The notes under the pieces: model-generated
Seen by the model: the letters and a program-made list of their open reading frames with translations, nothing else
Database searches by the model: none
Told to the model about the DNA's origin: nothing
Translations under genes and position numbers: made by a program
Shown: positions 24,958-34,346 of the stretch, piece after piece
Position numbering within the stretch: position 1 is the first letter of the stretch
Layout: every line of letters starts with the position of its first letter
From: Clostridiales bacterium Firm_11
GTDB lineage: Bacteria > Bacillota > Clostridia > Christensenellales > Aristaeellaceae
DNA: 64,000 nucleotides
Assembly (NCBI GenBank): GCA_001604105.1
Contig: LVAQ01000023.1
Location: 98,858 to 162,857, forward strand
Direction: 5' to 3'

Positions 24958-27198
24958 ATGGACGAAATTCGTCTGTCCCAGGTGGACGCAATGCTCGCAT
25001 ACGCGCACGCGGATGGCCGCCATACCCTCTATGAGCATGAAGTATACGAAATCTTGCGCCTGGCAGGGCTGGAAGTCCCCAAATACCGTTTTGTGCGCGA
25101 TATCAATCAGGTGGATGCAACGATGCTATCCGAACTAGGCGGGCAAACCCTGATGGTCAAAATCGTATCCCGCGACCTTGCGCACAACCAGCGCTATGGC
25201 GGCGTCAAGAAGGTACGTATCATTGACCCGCTGTTTATCCGCTTCGTGCTGAGCCAGATGGCCGATGAAGTCCTCTCCCATTTTCCCGAGGGAGAAAAGC
25301 CCCGCATTGATGGCTTCCTGCTGGTTGAGTTCCTGCGCTTCACACAGGCCATTGGCGATGAGATCATGATCGGCTTTCAAGAGGATCCCGCGTTTGGAAC
25401 GGTGGTCACCCTGTCCAAAGGCGGTGACGACGCGGAATTCTTTGCGAAATACTACGATCCCGCCAACCTGCTCATAGCGCCCATTGCGCTATCCGAAGCG
25501 GAAAAACTGCTGTCCAGCTTAAACATACGTCACAAGTACCACGATATCGGAAAACCCGAGCGGCTTACGCAAATTGCAAAAAGTGTAACGGCGTTAAGCG
25601 AGCTTGGGCTTGCGTATTCGATGCTTTCCGACCGCAACCCCGCCTTTCACATCAAAGCGCTGGATCTTAACCCCATCGTTTTCACCAAGGACGGCCGCTT
25701 TGTTGCCGTTGATGGGTATGCTGAGTTTGAATCGTCATCGGACGCATCCACCGCCACGCTTGTAAACCAACAGGGGTTGTCACGCTTTTTTCAGCCAAAT
25801 GGTGTGGTGGTGGTGGGCGTATCGACCGATCCCACCAAGTACAGCATGGCGCGCAACATCGTAAGCCTGTTGATGGATTTGGGACGCACCGATATTGCCT
25901 GCGTCAACCCCCGCGGCGGAGAAACCGTCATCGGCGGCCGTACTTTCAAGCTCTATACCTCCATCGCAGCGCTTGACCACCCCTATGACCTGCTGGTGTA
26001 TGCCGCGCCCGGGCAGTACTCAATCGATTTTGTTGACACCGTACCTGCGGGCAAAAGTGTGATTCTGATTTCCGGCATACCGGCGGATATGCACTATCCG
26101 GAGTTTGCGCGGCGTATTGCCGAGGTGAAAAAACCAGATGTTCGCGTGATCGGCCCCAATTGCATGGGCGTTTTCTCCTCCCCGCGTGACGGGCACCGCG
26201 GCGTTAATACCCTGTTTATTGAAGAAAACCGGATGTACATACCCGTGAGCGAACGCAGCAATGTGGCGCTGCTGACCCAAAGCGGCGCCATGAGCATCAC
26301 CTGTGTTGAACGCAACCAGTATACCGCCATCTTCCGCAACATCGTTAGTTTTGGAAACAAGGCGGATGTAAACATTCCTGATCTTGTCGGGTATTTTGAG
26401 AAGGATACGCTGATTGATGTGATCGCCATTTATGCCGAAGGCGTAGGCGCGGGAGAAGGCAGGCAGTTCTATGAGTTGCTTCGCGTATCCCGCAAACCGG
26501 TGATCGTATACAAATCCGGCCGTACGGAGGCGGGCGCGAAAGCGGCTGCGTCTCATACAGCTGCCATGTCCGGCAGTTACGAGGTTTTCCGTGCGGCATG
26601 CCTGCAGGGCGGGTGTATCCTTACCGAAGAATTGGACGATTTCTACAACTTCACCAAAGCCTTTGCCGTACTTGCGCATAAACCGGCACGCGGCTGCCGC
26701 GTCGCAGGCGTGGTAAACGCGGGGCTGGAAGCTACCATGAGCGCGGACATTCTGGACAAGTTAACCCCTGCGGAATTTACGCCGGAGACCGTTGCTGCGT
26801 TGCATCAGCTCAACACCCACGGCTTGGTGAACGTGCAGACCTCTTTTCTGGATTTGACGCCCATGACGGATGACCCCCTCTACGCGAAGTTTATACAAAG
26901 CGTACTGGCTGACCCCAATGTAGATTGCCTGTTTGTGGGCATCGTGCCCCATGTGGACACCCTCAAAACAGTGCAGCAAAACTATCTGGAACCCGATGCC
27001 ATCGGGCCGCTGCTGGTAAAAGCATTTCATGAGACCAACAAGCCGGTGGTGGTTTCCGTTAACGCTGGCAAGCACTACCAGCCGCTGATCCGGTATTTGG
27101 AGGAGAACGGGTTGCCTGTGTTCAGTGATATCCGCTCGGCCATCCGCAGTTTGGACGCGTTTGCCGCGTTTTGGAGCACTCGTACCCAGAATCTTTGA
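24958..27198 (+). CDS. NDP-forming acyl-CoA synthetase, beta-alpha fusion
   Basis: A 746-residue member of the ADP-forming acyl-CoA (acetyl-CoA) synthetase superfamily, which couples acyl-CoA cleavage to ATP formation. An ATP-grasp domain comes first (1 to about 260; LAHNQRYGGVKKV resembles the family's H-K-S-D-x-GGV loop), then a CoA-binding Rossmann domain (about 265-390), and the succinyl-CoA-ligase-like domains with GPNCMG (399-404) and the phosphohistidine block SHTAAMSG (His near 533). This beta-alpha order is the reverse of the frequent alpha-beta order. The usual HKSD is changed to HNQR and the beta GG loop is loose, so acyl specificity, or even catalysis, is uncertain. AAAGGAG precedes the ATG by about seven bases. 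Confidence 0.85.
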   Translation: MDEIRLSQVDAMLAYAHADGRHTLYEHEVYEILRLAGLEVPKYRFVRDINQVDATMLSELGGQTLMVKIVSRDLAHNQRYGGVKKVRIIDPLFIRFVLSQMADEVLSHFPEGEKPRIDGFLLVEFLRFTQAIGDEIMIGFQEDPAFGTVVTLSKGGDDAEFFAKYYDPANLLIAPIALSEAEKLLSSLNIRHKYHDIGKPERLTQIAKSVTALSELGLAYSMLSDRNPAFHIKALDLNPIVFTKDGRFVAVDGYAEFESSSDASTATLVNQQGLSRFFQPNGVVVVGVSTDPTKYSMARNIVSLLMDLGRTDIACVNPRGGETVIGGRTFKLYTSIAALDHPYDLLVYAAPGQYSIDFVDTVPAGKSVILISGIPADMHYPEFARRIAEVKKPDVRVIGPNCMGVFSSPRDGHRGVNTLFIEENRMYIPVSERSNVALLTQSGAMSITCVERNQYTAIFRNIVSFGNKADVNIPDLVGYFEKDTLIDVIAIYAEGVGAGEGRQFYELLRVSRKPVIVYKSGRTEAGAKAAASHTAAMSGSYEVFRAACLQGGCILTEELDDFYNFTKAFAVLAHKPARGCRVAGVVNAGLEATMSADILDKLTPAEFTPETVAALHQLNTHGLVNVQTSFLDLTPMTDDPLYAKFIQSVLADPNVDCLFVGIVPHVDTLKTVQQNYLEPDAIGPLLVKAFHETNKPVVVSVNAGKHYQPLIRYLEENGLPVFSDIRSAIRSLDAFAAFWSTRTQNL

Positions 27199-27231
27199 AT
27201 CCATGCCGCACCCTCACCTACAGGAGGAACA

Positions 27232-27716
27232 ATGCTGCTTGAAACGGAGCGCTGTCTGATCCGAAATTTCACCGCGGCGGATATTGTGCCTTTGAGCATT
27301 ACCGCAACAACGAACACTGGATGCGTTTTCAGGGTTTCAAAGGGCTTACGCGGGAAGCCTATGAAGCCGCTTTGCTAAACCCACAAAGCGAGCAGGAAGG
27401 CATGCAACTGGCGGTTGTACGCAAGGCAGATGGTCGCCTGCTGGGCGATTTATACCTTAAGGCGGAAGCGGATGCGCATGCCATCGGGTATACGCTGGAT
27501 CCCGTGTTTACGCATCAGGGTTACGCCCGTGAAGCGGTAAGCGCATTGATCCATTGGCTTAAAACCAGGCAATGTCAGGTCGTGCGAGCGTGTGTAATGC
27601 CGGAGAACACCGCTTCCGTGGCGCTGTTGCAAAAGCTCGGTTTTTCTGCCTTCGGCACCGATACACAGGGCGATCTGGTTTTTGAGCTTCATCTCCTGCA
27701 AAAGGCGTCAGGCTAG
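27232..27716 (+). pseudogene. GNAT acetyltransferase with a single-base frameshift
   Basis: AGGAGG is followed by an ATG at 27232 that opens MLLETERCLIRNFTAADIV, a standard GNAT beginning. The frame then loses homology. The rest of the domain continues in another frame (read from about 27294: EHYRNNEHWMRFQGF, then IGYTLDPVFTHQGYAREAVSALI with the acetyl-CoA loop) to a stop at 27716. One extra T in the CCTTTGAG run at about 27289-27296 would restore a single frame of about 161 codons. This is either a real inactivating deletion or a sequencing error in a short homopolymer. Family members acetylate ribosomal proteins or small amines. It lies 34 bases after the acyl-CoA synthetase and is likely co-transcribed. 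Confidence 0.8.
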
Positions 27717-27807
27717 CCTTACAAAGCCAGAAATCGCTTTTGCGCACCTTTCTGCCCCAAAAATAATCCGGCGACGAACAGCCCCCATTCCATGCAGGAT
27801 AAGTATA

Positions 27808-27836
27808 TTGACAGAAAATTTAACAGCGCATATAAT
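27808..27836 (+). promoter_or_regulatory. Perfect-consensus sigma-A promoter
   Basis: TTGACA (27808-27813), 17 bases, TATAAT (27831-27836), all twelve hexamer bases matching. Transcription should start about 27843, 50 bases before the flavodoxin-like gene. Confidence 0.9.
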
Positions 27837-27893
27837 GGGCACAATGATGACATATCCGTTACGTTAAATGGATATAGTCGGGAGGATAGTTGC

Positions 27894-28316
27894 ATGAAGG
27901 CGATCGTTCTGTTCTACTCCTATAGCGGGCACACCCAAAAAGCTGCGCAGAAGCTGGCGCGCACCCAAGAAGCGGATCTGGTCGAAATCAAAACCCTGAA
28001 ACGCCACAGCAAGCCGTACCTGTTTACCGTGGAATGTATGCGGGCGTTGCTGGGTAAAAGCGCGGCCATCGAACCCATCCCAAATGATCTGAAGCAGTAT
28101 GATATGATCACTTTGGCAGCCCCCGTCTGGGCTTCCAATCCTGCGCCGGCATTCAACGCGATGGTCAAGCTATTGCCCAAAGGCAAGAATGTTCAGGTGA
28201 TCCTCGTTTCAAGCAGCGGCGCGGGCGCGACCAAACGAAGCGAGCCAAAAATCCGCAAGAGCATCCGCGAGCAAGGGTGTACCGTGGTTGCTTATAAAGA
28301 TGTCAAGCAGTCTTAA
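27894..28316 (+). CDS. Flavodoxin-family protein
   Basis: A 140-residue flavodoxin-fold protein. The N-terminal strand and phosphate loop FYSYSGHTQKAA (7-18) binds FMN phosphate, and the APVWASNPAPAFNAM block is the typical second flavin loop of the FldA-like/'flavodoxin_4' group. It probably carries electrons or is an FMN oxidoreductase; partner unknown. ATG 27894 lies eight bases after GGAGG; the longer open frame from 27792 would overlap the promoter. Monocistronic: a perfect promoter upstream and a terminator directly after it suggest high expression. Confidence 0.85.
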   Translation: MKAIVLFYSYSGHTQKAAQKLARTQEADLVEIKTLKRHSKPYLFTVECMRALLGKSAAIEPIPNDLKQYDMITLAAPVWASNPAPAFNAMVKLLPKGKNVQVILVSSSGAGATKRSEPKIRKSIREQGCTVVAYKDVKQS

Positions 28317-28325
28317 TCATCAAGG

Positions 28326-28351
28326 AGGGAGGGCATTGCTCTCCCTTTTTT
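28326..28351 (+). terminator. Terminator after the flavodoxin-like gene
   Basis: Stem AGGGAGGGC / GCTCTCCCT (28326-28334 with 28338-28346, one G-U pair), three-base loop, then six T. Confidence 0.9.
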
Positions 28352-28500
28352 CGGTTTAGCAGGATTGTTTCCAACCCGCAAGCCCAGGGTATACTGATTA
28401 CACACCCTCAACCTGTTACTGTGGTTCCAGCATTGATTGCATCAATCAAGAATACACAGGCAGGCATCAGGAGGTTACAGCACACATCGGGAGGTGTATT

Positions 28501-29469
28501 ATGGCCGAAATCTATCTGGCCGGCGGATGCTTTTGGGGCACGGAAAAGTATCTGGCTTCCATCCGCGGCGTTACACAAACAGAGGTTGGTTATGCCAACG
28601 GCAGAACCGCAAACCCCACCTATGAGGAAGTATGTCATCAGCATACAGGCCACGCCGAAACGGTTCGCGTGGTATATGACGCGCAGGTTATTCCCTTGCC
28701 GTTTCTGCTGGATTTGTTCTTTCAGGCAATCGATCCCGTATCCGTCAATCGGCAGGGCGGCGATGCGGGTGAACAGTACCGCAGCGGCATCTATTATACC
28801 AACAAGGATGATTTGCCGCTCATCCAAACAGCAATCAACACCTTGCAGACCAAGCACGTTCAACCCATCGCCATCGAGGTGAAGCCGCTTACAAACTATT
28901 ATCCCGCGGAGGATTATCACCAGAAGTATCTGGATAAGAACCCGGCAGGCTATTGCCATATCGGCAAAGCGCACTTTGAACGCGCCGCCAAAGCAGTCGT
29001 CAACCCCCACGATTACGCAAAACCCGCCGAGGAGGATCTAAAGGCACGCCTGACGCCATTGCAGTATGATGTCACCCGTAAAAGCGCGACAGAGCGCCCC
29101 TTTGATAATGCCTTTCATGCGCAGTTCAAAGCGGGCATCTATGTGGATATCACGACCGGAGAACCGCTGTTTTCTTCTACTGACAAATTCGAAAGCGGGT
29201 GCGGCTGGCCAAGTTTTAGCAAACCGATTGATCCTGCCGTGGTCAGCGAACATATGGACGCTTCGCTTGCCCGTGTACGTACGGAGGTACGCAGCCGCAT
29301 TGGCGATGCGCATCTGGGGCATGTATTTGAGGATGGTCCTTCAGCGTTGGGCGGCCTTCGGTATTGCATCAATAGCGCATCACTGCGTTTCATTCCCCTG
29401 GAAGAGATGGCGCAGGAAGGTTACGGCGCGTTTGTGGGGTTAGTCGAAAAAGAAAATCCAGCGAAGTAA
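28501..29469 (+). CDS. msrAB: Bifunctional methionine sulfoxide reductase MsrA-MsrB
   Basis: A 322-residue fusion that repairs both stereoisomers of methionine sulfoxide in oxidised proteins. The MsrA domain begins with GGCFWGTE (8-15, catalytic Cys10) and contains the conserved GYANG and GDAGEQYRS blocks. The MsrB domain from about 180 has [20 protein letters not shown] and the catalytic [11 protein letters not shown] (Cys289). The two CxxC zinc sites of zinc-type MsrB are missing, as in many bacterial forms. GGGAGG is six bases before the ATG. Single gene with a strong terminator. Confidence 0.96.
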   Translation: MAEIYLAGGCFWGTEKYLASIRGVTQTEVGYANGRTANPTYEEVCHQHTGHAETVRVVYDAQVIPLPFLLDLFFQAIDPVSVNRQGGDAGEQYRSGIYYTNKDDLPLIQTAINTLQTKHVQPIAIEVKPLTNYYPAEDYHQKYLDKNPAGYCHIGKAHFERAAKAVVNPHDYAKPAEEDLKARLTPLQYDVTRKSATERPFDNAFHAQFKAGIYVDITTGEPLFSSTDKFESGCGWPSFSKPIDPAVVSEHMDASLARVRTEVRSRIGDAHLGHVFEDGPSALGGLRYCINSASLRFIPLEEMAQEGYGAFVGLVEKENPAK

Positions 29470-29503
29470 CGCTATCGTTCTCTCGCAGCGCAATACTGGT
29501 TTA

Positions 29504-29545
29504 CACAACAAAGCACCCAGCCATACGGCCGGGTGCTTTGTTGTG
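29504..29545 (+). terminator. Terminator after msrAB
   Basis: Perfect 15-base stem CACAACAAAGCACCC / GGGTGCTTTGTTGTG (29504-29518 with 29531-29545). There is only a poor T-tract after it, but the stem is exact; it could work on both strands. Confidence 0.8.
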
Positions 29546-29685
29546 CCCGCGCAGGGGCGCTTAGCCTCTGTTGCGTCGTTCTCTTATGCTTGATATCGCG
29601 CTGGATGCTATACGAATACAGGACGCGGCGCTGCTTGCGCCGTTCTCCTGCCCCCTCGCAAAGTACTGCTACGATCGATGGATGA

Positions 29686-30213
29686 TCATTCGAAGCGAAT
29701 AATCACCATCGAGTCCAGCAGCGCCGTCGCGGTTTGCATATCCGTCTCCGTCAGTACGCTGTATTGCACATCCCACACGGAAAGCTGGATAAAGAAGCCA
29801 TCTTCAATCATGACCAGTATGGCGGAATCCGTCTCGGATTCATCCTCAATCATCATGTAGTCGTAGCCAGCCGCCGTTTGCGCCAGCGAGTAGCTGGGCG
29901 CGTCCATATCTGCGCTCACGGTGAGGAAGAGCATTTCCAGTTCCTCCTGGGTAAGCGTCGATATGTGGCTGCCGTCATACTCTTCCGTCGGCGCGATGCT
30001 GATATACAGCATGGGCTTTTCCGGATCATCAAAGGCAATAAAGGTATAGGGTACCCCATTATAATTCTCAACCGTTACAGAGCCATCTTCCGGCAAATCC
30101 ACCGTCACGTCAAACGTGCTGGCATGCTCTGTCAGGGTCACCGTATTGGCCAGGGCGCTGGGCGCAACTACGCAAAGCGCCAGGCAAAGCAGTAAAGCAA
30201 TTCCGCGTTTCAT
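29686..30213 (-). CDS. Small secreted protein of unknown function
   Basis: A 175-residue protein with a clean signal peptide (1 to about 22, LLLCLALC...SALA) and an acidic mature domain without catalytic motifs. Alternating strands (TVTLTEHASTFDVTVDLP, SVTVENYNGVPYTFIAF) and a late FFIQLSVWD suggest a compact beta fold. ATG 30213 follows GGAGG by seven bases; the frame opens seven codons earlier but would cover that site. It follows the SH3b protein by about 30 bases, so both are probably one transcript from 30864-30891. Confidence 0.7.
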   Translation of the reverse strand: MKRGIALLLCLALCVVAPSALANTVTLTEHASTFDVTVDLPEDGSVTVENYNGVPYTFIAFDDPEKPMLYISIAPTEEYDGSHISTLTQEELEMLFLTVSADMDAPSYSLAQTAAGYDYMMIEDESETDSAILVMIEDGFFIQLSVWDVQYSVLTETDMQTATALLDSMVIIRFE

Positions 30214-30243
30214 TTGCATACCTCCATCTATCATTGGCGCAAA

Positions 30244-30810
30244 TCAGTAGTTCTTGCTCAGGAAGGCCGTCATCATAAAGCCGGATTTATTGTTGGCCGC
30301 ATCGTATACCTGCGCCCATTCGCCGTTGGATGCCAACACAATCAAGGTTTCTCCATTGTAGTAATCGCGATGAATCGGCTGAGACTTTGAGGGCGCCCAG
30401 CGCATGTGCACAAACCCGCCGGGGGATGATGGCCGCACAGAGGCTTCATAATACGTATCATAGAAGCCGGTGTACAGGTTGCTCTTGCTGGTAGGTTTGG
30501 GCGTCGTAGTCGGTTTTGGCTTAGGGCCGGGCTTGGAATCGGTCAGGTAACGGTACATGCAATAGCCTTCGCCATGGGATGTATACACGCGTGCCCATGC
30601 GCCGCCGACAAACCCCTGATCCACTTCTACACTGGCACCGTATGCCAGCGTTGTGATGATGTTTCCATCCTTGGATGGATAGTCGCGTACGTTGAGCGAC
30701 TTACCGTTGCTGGTGTATACATACATGGTGGCGGCAAGTGCGCTGGATGTAACCGCCATGCCCAGGATCAGCACCAGCGTAAACAGTATTGCCATGACTC
30801 TTTTGCCCAT
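30244..30810 (-). CDS. Secreted protein with two SH3b domains
   Basis: A 188-residue exported protein: signal peptide (1 to about 26), a bacterial SH3 domain (about 30-90, SLNVRDYPSKDGNIITTLAYG), a Lys/Pro/Thr linker (92-110) and a second SH3b-like domain (about 120-188, HMRWAPSKS...VLASNGEWAQV). SH3b domains bind peptidoglycan, so a wall-associated role is likely; no hydrolase domain is present. GGGAGG is eight bases before the ATG. Confidence 0.8.
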   Translation of the reverse strand: MGKRVMAILFTLVLILGMAVTSSALAATMYVYTSNGKSLNVRDYPSKDGNIITTLAYGASVEVDQGFVGGAWARVYTSHGEGYCMYRYLTDSKPGPKPKPTTTPKPTSKSNLYTGFYDTYYEASVRPSSPGGFVHMRWAPSKSQPIHRDYYNGETLIVLASNGEWAQVYDAANNKSGFMMTAFLSKNY

Positions 30811-30863
30811 CGTATTCCCTCCCAGTTCTGTTGTCGATGTGTTTGTTTGTGATACTGTTCTTA

Positions 30864-30891
30864 ATTATACCATAAATTCTCCAAAATACAA
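30864..30891 (-). promoter_or_regulatory. Promoter of the SH3b protein gene pair
   Basis: Minus strand TTGTAT (30891-30886), 16 bases, TATAAT (30869-30864) in an A/T-rich stretch. Confidence 0.65.
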
Positions 30892-30963
30892 TTATGTCCA
30901 TTGCATATATAATGAAAATTACCGCGAACGATGTAACAACTAGCAGCAGGCAAATCCTCTGTC

Positions 30964-31473
30964 TCACTGCTCCTCAGCAGATGCGGGATAAAGATTCAAT
31001 AGTAATCGCCTACCCGCAGCGGTTCGAAATACTTTCCTTTCAATAGCGCGAATTTGTGTTTGATTCATCGCGGCTTCGCATATGTTCACCAGAAAATCTG
31101 CTTCCACGAGTATTTGATGATCCGCGTTCTGAATGTTTGCATACGTGTGGTGGTGGGCGATCAACCAGCATACCCTTTCGGTTACATCCGCGGGGATTTG
31201 TAGCGCGTTCAACAAGGCGCGTGCTTCCGGCGGCCCCTCTAGCTGCTGATAATGCCCGCTGCTGCTGCCATATTTCCGTTCGCTCTCTTTGATGCCGATA
31301 TCATGCGTAAGCGCAGCAACCTCAAGCGTGAACTGGTCGCGCGGCGTAAGCCCTTCCAACTCGCCAATCGTCTTGGCAAAAGCATACACCTTCATAAAGT
31401 GGTTAATCCGTCGCACATCGCCGGAAAAATAGTCAGTCATCGCCATGGTCACAAGGGCAATGGGATTCATCAT
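30964..31473 (-). CDS. HD-domain protein (putative phosphohydrolase)
   Basis: A 169-residue soluble HD-superfamily protein. Metal ligands are visible: the His in RRINHFMKV, the HD pair in ALTHDIG (about 56-57 of the domain), and the HHHTYANI block. The D at ILVEADFLVN completes the set. The family hydrolyses nucleotides or phosphoesters; substrate unknown. A longer frame opens at 31584, but AAGGA seven bases before ATG 31473, and a terminator at 31513-31547 that would lie inside the longer form, favour this start. It follows hcp-ferredoxin. Confidence 0.8.
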   Translation of the reverse strand: MMNPIALVTMAMTDYFSGDVRRINHFMKVYAFAKTIGELEGLTPRDQFTLEVAALTHDIGIKESERKYGSSSGHYQQLEGPPEARALLNALQIPADVTERVCWLIAHHHTYANIQNADHQILVEADFLVNICEAAMNQTQIRAIERKVFRTAAGRRLLLNLYPASAEEQ

Positions 31474-31512
31474 CAATCCATCCTTTCCAAGCTGGGACGC
31501 CCTTTCGCGCGC

Positions 31513-31547
31513 AAAGCCCCTCCCGCACCGGGCGCGGGAGGGGCTTT
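31513..31547 (-). terminator. Terminator after hcp-ferredoxin
   Basis: Perfect 14-base stem AAAGCCCCTCCCGC / GCGGGAGGGGCTTT (31513-31526 with 31534-31547), seven-base loop. The T-tract is only three bases, so read-through to the HD gene is possible. Confidence 0.8.
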
Positions 31548-31553
31548 GGCTTA

Positions 31554-31742
31554 TCACGTCAAGGTTATGACCGAAACAGGGCAACCATCCGCGGCTTCCT
31601 GCGCGGCCGCTTCTTCCTGCGCGGGTACATCGCGCACAAAGGCTTCAGCCAGTCCGTCATCCGCCATGCGAAAAACATTGGGGCAGGTGTCCGCACACAG
31701 CCCGCAACCGATACAGCCTTCCCGATCAATGGATGCTTGCAT
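31554..31742 (-). CDS. Single [4Fe-4S] ferredoxin
   Basis: A 62-residue ferredoxin. Ligands C10-x2-C13-x2-C16 and a late Cys in DGCPVSV bind one [4Fe-4S] cluster; C20 (ADTCPNVF) is the non-ligand Cys common in this type. It follows hcp by 20 bases, and AAAGGAGG is seven bases before ATG 31742 (the ATG at 31766 overlaps the hcp end and the Shine-Dalgarno). Likely electron donor to Hcp. Confidence 0.9.
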   Translation of the reverse strand: MQASIDREGCIGCGLCADTCPNVFRMADDGLAEAFVRDVPAQEEAAAQEAADGCPVSVITLT

Positions 31743-31762
31743 GCTCATACCTCCTTTCGCGC

Positions 31763-33391
31763 TCATCCCTGCATAAACAGTTCCACGTCATCCTCCACAT
31801 TTCCTATGCCTGCAATCCCAAATTTTTCTACCAGCACCTTGCCGACATTTGGCGATAAAAAGCTGGGAAGCGTGGGTCCTAGATGGATATTGCGAACGCC
31901 CAGGTAAAGCAGCGCAAGCAAAACGATCACGGCCTTCTGTTCATACCACGCGATGTTAAACGCAATGGGCAGGTCATTGATATCGCTAAGCCCAAACACT
32001 TCCTGTAGTTTCAGGGCAATGAGCGCCAACGAGTAGGAATCATTGCACTGCCCCGCGTCCAAAACGCGCGGGATACCATCGATATCGCCTAGCCCCAGTT
32101 TATTATAACGGTATTTCGCGCACCCCGCGGTCAGGATAACAGCATCTTTTGGCAAGGCCTGAGCAAATGCCGTATAATACTCGCGGGACTTCATGCGGCC
32201 ATCGCAGCCCGCCATCACAAAGAATTTCTTGATCGCGCCGCTTTGAACCTCCGCCACCACTTTATCCGCAAGCGCCAGCACTTGTTGATGCGCAAACCCG
32301 CCGATGATGTTTCCCTGTTCAAGCTCCCGAGGCGCGGGCAGCGTTTTGGCCAGCGCAATCATCTCGCTGAAGTCTTTCACGCCATCTGCCTGTGCGACAA
32401 TGTGACGGCAGCCCGGGAACCCGGCTGATCCGGTAGTAAAGATGCGGCTGCGTATCTCATCGCTCTTCGGGGGAACGATGCAGTTGGTGGTAAACAGGAT
32501 GGGGCCATGGAACGCTTCAAACTCAGTTAGTTGCTTCCACCACGCGTTACCGTAATTGCCAACAAAATGGCTGTATTTTTTGAAAGCGGGGTAGTAATGC
32601 GCGGGCAGCATCTCGCTGTGGGTATACACGTCCACGCCCGTGCCTTCCGTCTGCTTGAGCAACTGTTCCAAATCGGCAAGATCATGGCCGCTGATCAGGA
32701 TCGCAGGGTTTTCCCGCACGCCGATGCTCACACTGGTTATCTCCGGATGGCCGTAACGCGAGGTATTTGCCTCGTCCAGCAGTGCCATCGCCTTGACGCC
32801 GTATTCGCCCGTTCGCAGGGTCAGCGCGACCAACGCATCTGCGGTCAGGGTATCATCCAACATCGCGGCCAGCGCTTCGTAGAAAAACGCATACAGCGTT
32901 TCGTCTTCCTTGCCCAGATTGGCGGCGTGCTCGGTATAAGCCGCCATGCCTTTGAGCCCGTACAGGATCATCTCGCGCAGAGACCGTACATCCTCATTCC
33001 CCGTTGCAAGAACCCCGACCGTAGTTGCCTTGCGCCGCATCGCATCCAGCGTATCCGCCTGAAAGGTTACCGCATCGGGCAACATGTCATCGGCACTGGC
33101 GGGCAACGCATCCCGAAGCGTGAGCATCCTGCTGATTTGCCGCGCAATGGCCGCATCGTCAAAGTTTGCGTTTGTGATGGTCATAAACAGGCTTGTGGTT
33201 ACTTCACGATTCAATGTATCCAAGGTGTTCATCGGCAGTTTTTTCGCCATCACCTTCGCGGCGATCCCCTTTACGACATAAATCAGAAGATCCTGCAGGT
33301 TGGATACCTCCGCGTTTTTACCGCATACGCCTTGCGTTGTGCAGCCCTTCCCTCCCGCAGCCTCCTGGCATTGATAACAGAACATACTCAT
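31763..33391 (-). CDS. hcp: Hybrid-cluster protein (hydroxylamine reductase)
   Basis: A 542-residue Hcp that reduces hydroxylamine and, as later shown for Escherichia coli, nitric oxide. N-terminal cubane Cys motif C5-x2-C8-x8-C17-x5-C23 corresponds to the anaerobe type; the hybrid cluster is served by a His/Glu/Cys set, of which [18 protein letters not shown] and the later AGCDGR and AGCAKYRY blocks are visible. Length agrees. GGAGG lies about nine bases before ATG. Coupled to a ferredoxin downstream, which fits an Hcp-Fd electron path. Confidence 0.96.
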   Translation of the reverse strand: MSMFCYQCQEAAGGKGCTTQGVCGKNAEVSNLQDLLIYVVKGIAAKVMAKKLPMNTLDTLNREVTTSLFMTITNANFDDAAIARQISRMLTLRDALPASADDMLPDAVTFQADTLDAMRRKATTVGVLATGNEDVRSLREMILYGLKGMAAYTEHAANLGKEDETLYAFFYEALAAMLDDTLTADALVALTLRTGEYGVKAMALLDEANTSRYGHPEITSVSIGVRENPAILISGHDLADLEQLLKQTEGTGVDVYTHSEMLPAHYYPAFKKYSHFVGNYGNAWWKQLTEFEAFHGPILFTTNCIVPPKSDEIRSRIFTTGSAGFPGCRHIVAQADGVKDFSEMIALAKTLPAPRELEQGNIIGGFAHQQVLALADKVVAEVQSGAIKKFFVMAGCDGRMKSREYYTAFAQALPKDAVILTAGCAKYRYNKLGLGDIDGIPRVLDAGQCNDSYSLALIALKLQEVFGLSDINDLPIAFNIAWYEQKAVIVLLALLYLGVRNIHLGPTLPSFLSPNVGKVLVEKFGIAGIGNVEDDVELFMQG

Positions 33392-33572
33392 CCTGTGGCG
33401 CCTCCTTCGTTATCATTCGCTGTGTGCCCTTTGCTGCTGGCGAAGGCAGGCGCGGCATTCTGGATCATCGCCGGTTTTCCTGCAAGCGTCAATCGCCTGG
33501 ACGCCATGCCCATGCTGCATCGCGCATCCTTTTGCATTCCCACAGCATCCTCATCCTATACGCAAGCAAAAG

Positions 33573-33603
33573 AAAAGTCCGTTGGAAATCCAACGAACTT
33601 TTA
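33573..33603 (-). terminator. Terminator of the liv operon
   Basis: Minus-strand hairpin with GTTGG/CCAAC core and AAAGT/ACTTT ends (33602-33574, one mismatch), loop of four, followed by TTTTCTTTT. It ends 30 bases after livF. Confidence 0.85.
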
Positions 33604-33630
33604 TGAGGTATTCTGTATGACGCGCTTTGT

Positions 33631-34335
33631 TTATACACCCAGATATGCTTTTCGTACCCGATCATCTTCCAGCAGCGCTTGTGCGTTGCCGCTCATGGCA
33701 ATGCTGCCCGTCTCCAGCACATAGGCGCGGGTGGAGATGGAGAGTGCCACCTTGGCATTCTGCTCCACAAGCAGAATAGTGATCCCCTTCTCGTGCAGCG
33801 TTTCAATAATGCGGAAAATCTCTTTCACCAAAATGGGAGAAAGCCCCATCGAAGGTTCGTCCATGAGCAGGATTTTCGGATTCGCCATCAACGCGCGTCC
33901 TGTAGCCAGCATCTGCTGTTCACCGCCGGAAAGCGTTCCGGCCAACTGCTTGGCGCGTTCTTTCAGGCGTGGAAAGCTCTTGAACACGGTTTCCAGGTTC
34001 TGTTTGTACTGCTCGGTATTTTTGAGGGTGAACGCGCCCATACGCAGGTTCTCCAGCACAGTCATGCGGCTGAATACATGGCGTCCCTCAGGCACATGTG
34101 CCATACCCAGATCGATAATCTTGTTGGGCGCGGTGGTGCGCAGATTCACGCCGTTATAGGTAATCTCGCCGGTGGTTGCCTTCACCAGTCCCGAGATGGT
34201 GTGCAGGATGGTCGTCTTTCCCGCGCCGTTCGCGCCAATCAGGGATACGATCTCACCATCATTGACCTCCAGCGAAACGCCTTTGATGGCGTGGATGGCG
34301 CCGTAGTGCACATGCAGATCCTTAATGCTTAGCAT
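33631..34335 (-). CDS. livF: Branched-chain amino acid ABC transporter ATPase LivF
   Basis: A 234-residue ABC ATPase. Walker A GANGAGKTT (36-44), the Q-loop (about 87, VPEGRHVF), LSGGEQQ signature (about 139-145), Walker B ILLMDEPS (about 159-166) and H-loop replaced by VEQNA as in the LivF group. ATG 34335 follows AGGAGGGG by five bases; the track of upstream codons lacks homology. It overlaps the end of the transporter operon. Confidence 0.93.
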   Translation of the reverse strand: MLSIKDLHVHYGAIHAIKGVSLEVNDGEIVSLIGANGAGKTTILHTISGLVKATTGEITYNGVNLRTTAPNKIIDLGMAHVPEGRHVFSRMTVLENLRMGAFTLKNTEQYKQNLETVFKSFPRLKERAKQLAGTLSGGEQQMLATGRALMANPKILLMDEPSMGLSPILVKEIFRIIETLHEKGITILLVEQNAKVALSISTRAYVLETGSIAMSGNAQALLEDDRVRKAYLGV

Positions 34336-34346
34336 TGCAACCCCTC

